DNA of 64,000 nt from Bacteroidetes bacterium OLB12 (lineage in GTDB: Bacteria > Bacteroidota > Bacteroidia > Cytophagales > Cyclobacteriaceae). The stretch is taken from assembly GCA_001567185.1 (NCBI GenBank), contig LNFR01000083.1, positions 1-64,000 of the forward strand, in the 5' to 3' direction. The notes under the pieces are model-generated. The model saw nothing but the letters and a program-made list of their open reading frames with translations. It searched no databases and was not told where the DNA came from. Of the stretch, positions 57,915-64,000 are shown piece by piece (position 1 is the stretch's first letter; every line of letters begins with the position of its first letter). Both the position numbers and the translations under genes were made by a program.

Positions 57915-60787
57915 TTAAAGTAGTTTCCCCTTCAAAAACTCAGCGGTATAACTGCTCTTCGCTTTCTTCGCCATCTCTTCGGGTGTGCCTTCAAATAATA
58001 GTTTGCCTCCGTGTTTTTCGCCACCTTCCGGGCCGAGGTCAATTATCCAATCGGCACACTTGATAATTTCAAGGTTGTGTTCAATAACCAAAACTGAATG
58101 CCCCTGATCCACCAGCGCATTGATGGCTTTCAACAATTTTGAAATGTCGTGAAAATGCAGACCGGTAGTGGGTTCATCAAAAATGAAAAGGATGTGGCCG
58201 GTGGTGTCGGAATTATTCTTGCCTAAGAACGAAGCAAGTTTAACCCGTTGGGCTTCTCCGCCTGAAAGGGAATTGGAGGACTGACCCAGTTTCACATAAC
58301 CCAACCCCACTTCGTACAAAGGAAGGATGCGTTCATACACTGCTTTCTTGTCTTTAAAAAATTCAAGCCCTTCTTCCACCGTCATGTCCAACACATCGGC
58401 AATGTTCTTACCCTGGTGTTGCACTTCCAGCACTTCCTGTTTAAAGCGTTTGCCGCCACAACTTTCGCACTTCAGAAAGATGTCGGCCATAAACTGCATT
58501 TCAATTTTTATTTCGCCTTCTCCTTCACAGGTTTCGCATCGGCCACCTTCCACATTAAACGAAAAGTGCGAAGGCTTATACCCACGTTGCTTACTCAAAG
58601 GCTGATCGGCATATAAATTTCGAATGGCATCGTATGCTTTTACATAACTGATGGGATTGGAGCGCGAGGATTTCCCGATCGGGTTCTGATCTACAAACTC
58701 CACTTGCGTGATCTTGTTGATGTCGCCTTCCAGCCGATCGTACTTACCAGGCGTTTCGGCAACGGAACCACTTACACGACCCAATGCCGGATATAAAATC
58801 TTCTTTACTAAAGTTGATTTGCCCGAACCACTTACTCCCGTTACAACGGTTAACACGCCCAATGGAAATTTCACCGTCAGGTTTTTCAAATTGTTCTCAC
58901 GTGCACCCGAAACCGTAACAGCATCTTTCCACTTTCTGCGAACTTTTGGAACAGGAATTTTTTCAGTGCCATTCAGGTAATCAACCGTGTGCGACTTTAT
59001 CTTTCCATTCAGTTCCTTTTGCAAGCCCTGAAAGATCAACTCGCCTCCGTGCGAACCGGCATCGGGGCCAATGTCGATGATCTGATCGGCCGCCCGCATG
59101 ATCTCCTCCTCGTGTTCCACCACAATCACCGTGTTGCCCATATCGCGCAGCGACTTCAGTACCTCTACCATGCGCGCGGTATCGCGCGGGTGCAAGCCAA
59201 TGCTCGGCTCGTCCATGATGTACATAGAACCCACCAACGCACTGCCCAACGAGGTGGCCAGTTTGATGCGCTGAAACTCTCCGCCCGATAAAGTGGATGT
59301 TACCCGATTAAGGGTCAGGTATCCAAGCCCCACTTTGTCCATGTACTCCAACCGCGATTTGATTTCCGTAAGAATGCGTTCGGAGACTTTTTGTTCATAG
59401 GCCGGTAACTTCAGGGAATTGAAGAACTGCAATGTTTCTTCAATGGGCATCAGCACCAGGTCGGTAATGGATGTGTCTGCAATCTTTACATAGGCTGCGT
59501 CTTTGCGCAGCTTCGTGCCGCGGCAATCCGGGCAGGTGGTTCTTCCGCGGTAACGCGAAAGCATAACGCGGTATTGAATCTTATGCGTTTTGGATTCGAG
59601 GTATTTGAAAAAATCGTTGATGCCATCGAAGTGTTCGTTGCCATGCCACAACAACTCGCGTTGCTTCTGTGTAAGCTCGCTGTAGGGCCGGTGGATGGGA
59701 AAATCGAACTTGATACCATTCTTAATTAATGGCTTTGCCCACTCGCTCATCACCTCGCCCCGCCAGGGCGCAATGGCACCTTCATACACAGAAAGACTTT
59801 TGTCCGGAATCACCAGGTCTTCATCAATGCCCAGAATTTTTCCAAACCCTTCGCACGTAGTGCAAGCACCATAAGGATTGTTGAAGCTAAACAGGTTAAC
59901 TGTAGGTTCGGTAAACGTAATGCCATCCAGTTCGAAGCGATCTGAAAAATTATATTTGCTTCCTTCCACATACAGCACACAATCGCCATGACCTTCGAAG
60001 AAGGCTGTTTGAACAGAGTCGGACAGGCGGAAGGTCAGGTCTTCATCGGAAGCATTTACAGAGGCGCGGTCAATGAGGATTTCAACTGCATCGGATTGGA
60101 TTGCAGGAGCAGGTTTCTTTTTGGTCTTTCCCTTTTCCCGGGGGAGAGCGGCATTAGCCGTGGCCTGACGGGACGAAGTCATCTCTTCAATAAACTTCAT
60201 CTCGCCATTTACCAGTACCCGCGCAAAGCCTTTGCTCAAGAGCAGGTTCAATTCATCGGCCAGTTTGCGCCCTTTGGTAACCTTAAGCGGGCAAGCAATC
60301 ATAATGCGGGTTCCGGCTGCTTGCTTGTTGATGAAATCAACCACCTCGGTAACGGTATCGCGTTTTACTTCCATACCACTAACCGGTGAATACGTTTTGC
60401 CCACCCGCGCAAAAAGCAATTTCAGGTAATCGTAAATCTCGGTGGTGGTGCCAACCGTTGAGCGCGGGTTTCGGGTGTTCACCTTTTGCTCGATGGCTAT
60501 GGCAGGCGAAACTCCTTTGATGTAATCCACTTCCGGTTTTTCCATGCGCCCCAAAAACTGGCGCGCGTAGGAACTCAAACTCTCCACGTACATGCGCTGC
60601 CCTTCGGCAAACAACGTATCGAACGCCAGCGATGATTTTCCCGAACCGGAAAGGCCGGTAATTACAACCAGTTTGTTGCGCGGAATGGCTACACTCAGGT
60701 TCTTGAGGTTGTTAACCCGTGCCCGTTTAATGATGATATACTCTTTGGGGTCGAGTTCGGCTAAGTGAGAATCGTTGGAGCCTGCAT
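57915..60787 (-). CDS. uvrA: excinuclease ABC subunit A (one apparent indel near the start)
   Basis: 957 residues after correction; DNA damage recognition ATPase of nucleotide excision repair. Two ABC modules: Walker [16 protein letters not shown] and [13 protein letters not shown], signatures [13 protein letters not shown] and [13 protein letters not shown], and zinc-finger pairs [18 protein letters not shown] and [18 protein letters not shown]. The long frame has no proper start: upstream codons encode [18 protein letters not shown] but reach no ATG in frame. Adding one base at about 60777 links them to an ATG at 60787 ([17 protein letters not shown]). The stop abuts that of the GloVer gene. 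Confidence 0.95.
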
Positions 60788-60852
60788 GCGAAACGGCAAA
60801 ATTAAAAAATCGTGAAGGCTTGTCCTACCCGCAGTGCAAAGCTGGACTACCT

Positions 60853-60888
60853 AAAAACAAAAACACCACCCGTTTTGTGCAGGTGGTG
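60853..60888 (-). terminator. Rho-independent terminator of the acidic-protein gene
   Basis: On the minus strand, the arms CACCACC and GGTGGTG (60882-60888 and 60864-60870) with an 11-nt loop are followed by a T-rich tract (TTTTTGTTTTT). It sits 22 bp past the stop of the acidic-protein gene and 66 bp before the uvrA start. Confidence 0.8.
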
Positions 60889-60910
60889 CTCACTAATTTC
60901 TTTACATCGA

Positions 60911-61288
60911 TCAATTATCAAAATCCGGATCGTAGCTAGCTTCCTTACCGGAGCCACCTCCGTCTTCGTCATAGTCATTGCTGTTGTCAAATTCATCCTC
61001 ATTATCCGAAGAGGATTTCAGATCATCATCGCTTTCTCCATCAAATTCCTGACGCTCACCCGACTCCACATCGTAGCCGCCATCGCTGTTTTTGGTGGCC
61101 GGTACTTTTACCAGGTACACCGAGTCGTCTGTTTCCAGCGGAAAAACAAAGATTGGTTCTTTCTTTGCGTTTGTAATGCGGGTTAAACTTCCTTCATATC
61201 CATTGGGATATTGTTCTTTCATTAAGTCCCGGAGTTCGTCATTCAGGTTCTCCAGACTTTTAATTACACGTTTCTTTGTTACGGCCAT
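60911..61288 (-). CDS. small acidic protein of unknown function
   Basis: 125 residues. The N-terminal half (MAVTKKRVIKSLENLNDELRDLMKEQYPNGYEGSLTRI, then VFPLETDDSVYLVKVPATK) is a folded-looking domain; the C-terminal half is an extreme acidic tail (DGESDDDLKSSSDNEDEFDN... to DPDFDN). Similar proteins are conserved in Cytophagales as far as I recall, with no known role. A good terminator follows it. The charge pattern suggests a nucleic-acid mimic or chaperone-like protein, but this is speculation. Confidence 0.65.
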   Translation of the reverse strand: MAVTKKRVIKSLENLNDELRDLMKEQYPNGYEGSLTRITNAKKEPIFVFPLETDDSVYLVKVPATKNSDGGYDVESGERQEFDGESDDDLKSSSDNEDEFDNSNDYDEDGGGSGKEASYDPDFDN

Positions 61289-61457
61289 TGTATTTAAAAA
61301 TCGAGGCCAAATAGCATAAGAAACCCATATGAAGGCAAATTTTTTTTTAAATTTTTTTGTCTTTTTCCGGAATCTTTCTACTTTTCAATTCACAAACAAT
61401 TCCATTTAACCCACATACTATCGAGCGAGACATCTACGTTACCTAAACGCAAAGCAG

Positions 61458-62110
61458 ATGATTGACAGCAGATGCAGCGACAGCCAGTTGGTTTCGCTTT
61501 ATCAAACCGGTAACGAAGAGGCGTTCGAAATGCTACTTCACAGACACAAGTCCCGTATTTATACGGCCATTTACATGATCGTGAAAGACCGCTACGAAGC
61601 AGAAGATTTGCTTCAGGATACCTTTATAAAGGCGGTAAACACAATTAAGGGTGGCCGGTATAACGAAGAGGGTAAATTTTTACCCTGGATTAGTCGTATT
61701 GCTCATAACCTGGCCATCGACCGCTTCCGCAGAAACAAGCGCTACCCTGAAGTGGTGCTCGAAGACGGAAGCGGGTATTCGACTCCATGCAATTTTCGGA
61801 GGAGTCGTACGAGGCCAAGCAACTAATGCGCGATACCAAATCAAGGTTGCGGGACCTGGTTAAGGAACTACCTGAAGAACAAAAGCAGGTGCTGATAATG
61901 CGGCATTACTTAGAAATGAGTTTTCAGGAAATTGCCGACCGCACAGGGGTGAGCATTAACACGGCATTGGGGCGTATGCGGTATGCGTTAATCAACTTGA
62001 GAAAGAAAATGATTAAAAACCATATTGCCTATGACAAAGACCTTTACCCAAAACGATCTGATCAGGTTTATATACCGCGAGACCTCGGAAGAGGAAACGA
62101 AGGAGATTAA
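61458..62110 (+). CDS. ECF-type RNA polymerase sigma factor (one apparent indel)
   Basis: 217 residues after correction. Sigma region 2: SQLVSLYQTGNEEAFEMLLHRHKSRIYTAIYMIVKD and AEDLLQDTFIKAVNTIKGGRYNEEGKFLPWISRIAHNLAIDRFRRNKR. Sigma region 4: LPEEQKQVLIMRHYLEMSFQEIADRTGVSINTALGRMRYALINLRKKM. The two are in different frames as read; adding one G at 61773-61775 restores GSGVFDSMQFSEES. Homologs usually end near YDKDLYPK; this reading frame continues 16 residues more and overlaps the next gene by 80 bp. Confidence 0.88.
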
Positions 62111-62261
62111 CAAAGCCCTTCTTTGCGATAGTACCCTGCAAGCTCAGTACAACGAGTTGAATGCTGCCTACAAGCAATTGAACCAGGCAAAACTGGAACC
62201 TTCTGCCGCCAGCATTCAAAACATCTTGAACTACGCCCACGGGCTGCAGGAACACACCTGA
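62031..62261 (+). CDS. small sigma-linked protein (anti-sigma-like)
   Basis: 76 residues from MTKTFTQNDLIRFIYRETSEEETKEINKAL, an alpha-helical protein found just after this class of ECF sigma factor in Cytophagales. It resembles the N-terminal helix bundle of short anti-sigma factors but has no membrane helix. It overlaps the sigma frame by 80 bp. The start (ATG at 62031) is preferred over an upstream TTG at 62025. Confidence 0.65.
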   Translation: MTKTFTQNDLIRFIYRETSEEETKEINKALLCDSTLQAQYNELNAAYKQLNQAKLEPSAASIQNILNYAHGLQEHT

Positions 62262-62273
62262 TTTAAAAATACA

Positions 62274-62403
62274 AGGGGTTATCTCAAGAATCGTTCTGTC
62301 ATCGCGGATTTATTCCGCGATCTCAATTTCGTAGTACTAAAAAGTTGATTCCGAAGGCCGGAATGACGTACGCTCTTATTTCGACTTTTAAGACAACCTC
62401 TCT
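62274..62403. repeat. palindromic intergenic element, copy 3
   Basis: About 130 bp between the convergent sigma-partner and DUF1080 genes. The left end is GGGGTTATCTCAAGAATCG and the right end, read on the other strand, is GAGAGGTTGTCTTAAAAGTCG, so the terminal repeats are imperfect. The shared 21-bp hairpin core is at 62301-62321. A second short palindrome (CCGAAGGCCGGAATGACG region) lies in the middle. Confidence 0.8.
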
Positions 62404-62444
62404 TATTTATTCCCTCGCTGCCTTCTAACAGCGCATCCGCTTTT

Positions 62445-63029
62445 CTACAACTCCTTAATGGAGATATTCCGCCACCGCACTTTCACTCCGCCCCCATCGT
62501 GTATCTGTAAAGCAATTTTACCGGTACGCGATCCAATCTTTTCATCCGTAAGGGTAATCATCTGCTCTCCGTTCAGCCAGGTGGTAACCACATTGCCCTG
62601 CACCAACACTTTCATTTTGTTCCACTTGCCTTCTTTCAGGGCTTTCTCTTTTTCGGGCGCAGGCTTTATCAGCCAGCCCCTGCCATACGACTCATAAATA
62701 CCTCCGCTATGACTATTCAGGGGTGCCACTTCGGCCTGCCAGCCACTTACGGTGGTGCCTTCAATCTGGCTGTGGAAAAACACCCCGCTGTTTCCGTTCG
62801 ATTCCTGTTTGAATTCCAATGTCAGTTCAAAATCCTTGTACTCCTTTTCGGTGGCAAAGTAGCCATATTGCTTGTCGGGCCCGCTTTCGCAAACCAACTC
62901 GCCTTTATCTACATACCACTTCTCCGTGCCATAAATTTTCCAACCGGTTAAATCTTTACCATTAAAAATTGATTGCTGGGCTGTAGCCGATGCCGCAACA
63001 AAAACAAGTACAACAAGCAGGTTTTTCAT
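62445..63029 (-). CDS. DUF1080 (3-keto-disaccharide hydrolase-like) exported protein
   Basis: 194 residues with a signal peptide (MKNLLVVLVFVAASATAQ). The DUF1080 domain has a concanavalin-like beta-sandwich: SIFNGKDLTGWKIYGTEKWYVDKGELVCE, YKDFELTLEFKQESNGNSGVFFHSQ, GGIYESYGRGWLIKP, WNKMKVLVQGNVVTTWLNGEQM, IALQIHDGGGVKVRWRNISIKEL. Members hydrolyse 3-keto-glycosides or serve as carbohydrate-binding modules. No partner oxidoreductase is nearby. Confidence 0.9.
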   Translation of the reverse strand: MKNLLVVLVFVAASATAQQSIFNGKDLTGWKIYGTEKWYVDKGELVCESGPDKQYGYFATEKEYKDFELTLEFKQESNGNSGVFFHSQIEGTTVSGWQAEVAPLNSHSGGIYESYGRGWLIKPAPEKEKALKEGKWNKMKVLVQGNVVTTWLNGEQMITLTDEKIGSRTGKIALQIHDGGGVKVRWRNISIKEL

Positions 63030-63102
63030 CTTTGATTAACATTTAATAATCGAAAGTAGGGAAAATAAAAACAGATAAATTGCCGTCTGAAACAATTTCT
63101 AT

Positions 63103-63597
63103 ATGAAGCCTCTTGCCCTGTTGAATTCGCTTGTTTTCCTGGCGCTGGTATTTGCCTGCAACAAACCTGCAGAGAATACACAGGATACAATTACTGAAAT
63201 ACCGGAAGCGGAAGCCCCGCCCGCAGAAAGCCTGGAGGGCGAGTGGCACATGATTACGGAGGTGGATGGCGAATGGGTTTTGTTCTACCCGTGCGATGCC
63301 GACAATACCTTTATCCAGATCCAGGCCGACTCGATTGTAATTGGCTGGGGCCAGGATGCAACGGCCGGTAAAATCGAAAGCTGGGCGAACGATGGAAACA
63401 AACTGACTCTTGCCGTAAACGATTCGTATGCCGTAAATACCTACCAGGTAAATACCGGCCTGAACGGATACACCGAATGGTGGCTGTGGGAAGATACAGA
63501 GAAACCCTCGCGGTTCATTCATGCCCGCAACAAGTCGCAATACAAAGAAGTGCGCCAACCCTGTAAAGAATGTTGGGAAGATTGTGAGGAAGAGTAG
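63103..63597 (+). CDS. small lipoprotein of unknown function
   Basis: 164 residues. Lipobox FAC (Cys about residue 20, LVFLALVFAC) then an acidic linker (NTQDTITEIPEAEAPPAES). The core looks like a beta-barrel (EGEWHMITEVDGEWVLFYPCDADNTFIQIQADSIVIGWGQDA), and the C-terminus is Cys-rich (PCKECWEDCEEE). Conserved Trp/Cys residues suggest disulfides. Function unknown. Its 53-bp downstream spacing to a glycosyltransferase is not strong evidence of an operon. Confidence 0.7.
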   Translation: MKPLALLNSLVFLALVFACNKPAENTQDTITEIPEAEAPPAESLEGEWHMITEVDGEWVLFYPCDADNTFIQIQADSIVIGWGQDATAGKIESWANDGNKLTLAVNDSYAVNTYQVNTGLNGYTEWWLWEDTEKPSRFIHARNKSQYKEVRQPCKECWEDCEEE

Positions 63598-63649
63598 CCG
63601 ATCGTTTTTTAATTATCTCCCCGGCCCGCGATTTATATTTCTTTGCCCG

Positions 63650-64000
63650 TGAAAGTTTTGATCCTGCATCAGCATTATAAAACACCGGCTACCGGTGGGG
63701 CTATCCGTTCGTATTACCTCGCAAAAGCTTTGGCCGACAAGGGCGTAACTACCGTGGTAATTACCGCCCACAACGAAAAATTTTACAAACAGGAAATAAC
63801 AGATGGCATTGAAGTGCACTACTTGCCCATTGCCTACGACAACCGGTTTGGATTTTTTGCCCGCAGCTGGTCGTTCTTAAAATACGTGCGCGCCTCGGTA
63901 ACCCTTGCACACCGCTTTCGCGATGCGGACTACTGCTATGCCATTTCCGTTCCGCTTACCGTTGGCCTTGCTGCCCTGTGGATAAAGATGCGGTATAAAA
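63650..64000 (+). CDS. glycosyltransferase family 4-like protein, 3' end cut by the window
   Basis: The first 117 codons of a GT-B glycosyltransferase: VKVLILHQHYKTPATGGAIRSYYLAKALADKGVTTVVIT, with the Gly-rich donor-domain loop, then GIEVHYLPIAYDNRFGFFARSWSFLKYVR. Starts with GTG at 63650. Such enzymes build surface polysaccharides. The C-terminal E(x7)E motif lies beyond the window. Confidence 0.8.

Overview
The window looks like a chromosomal segment from a member of the Bacteroidota, most likely order Cytophagales. The evidence is a secreted GloVer-repeat protein with a type IX secretion (T9SS) C-terminal tail, collagen-like and other short-lobed lipoproteins, a DUF5916 outer-membrane protein, a DUF5687 ABC permease, an ECF sigma factor of the Cytophagales small-regulator type, no obvious Shine-Dalgarno sequences, and moderate GC. 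No tRNA, rRNA, CRISPR array, prophage or complete insertion sequence was seen.

Layout. 0.2-9.5 kb, mostly minus strand: a Tat-exported molybdenum hydroxylase large subunit, a PNPOx-like lipoprotein, a pair of exported paralogs of unknown function, rpiB, tatC overlapping a PIN toxin-antitoxin pair, glyA, and an S41/PDZ lipoprotein protease. 9.8-12.8 kb, plus: a DUF5916 protein and an FAH-family enzyme. 12.9-18.1 kb, minus: three TPM-domain genes and an exported TPR-CHAT protease. 18.2-20.4 kb: an ABC permease and ATPase. 20.4-26 kb: an MBL-fold hydrolase, a P-type ATPase, a truncated KilA-N gene and a MATE transporter. 26.2-31.9 kb: a DUF885 peptidase, a second PIN module, and small genes around a chimeric duplication scar.

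30.2-46.1 kb, all minus, is the most distinctive region. Three TldD and two TldE paralogs lie upstream of DUF4159, MoxR ATPase, DUF58/vWA, BatA-like, a His-rich DUF4175-like membrane protein and a second membrane protein. The last six genes are translationally coupled or nearly so. All three TldD proteins carry twin-arginine leaders and the TldE partners do not. A strong terminator splits the TldD/E genes into at least two transcription units.

46.3-64 kb: proC, a third PIN module with a palindromic operator candidate, an rRNA guanine-N2 methyltransferase, a CocE/S15 hydrolase, a GDPD, a collagen-like lipoprotein, an S10 carboxypeptidase, a nucleotidyltransferase module, the GloVer/T9SS protein, uvrA, an acidic protein, a sigma factor with a small partner, a DUF1080 protein, a lipoprotein, and the start of a glycosyltransferase.

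Two cross-cutting observations. (1) I reconstruct 17 single-base frame disruptions, nearly all in homopolymer runs and many in conserved genes (uvrA, proC, sigma factor). Each restores a family-typical protein with an integral codon count, so they are probably consensus errors rather than pseudogenes. (2) Three intergenic elements of about 90-130 bp share imperfect terminal inverted repeats and an identical 21-bp hairpin core, forming a MITE/REP-like family.
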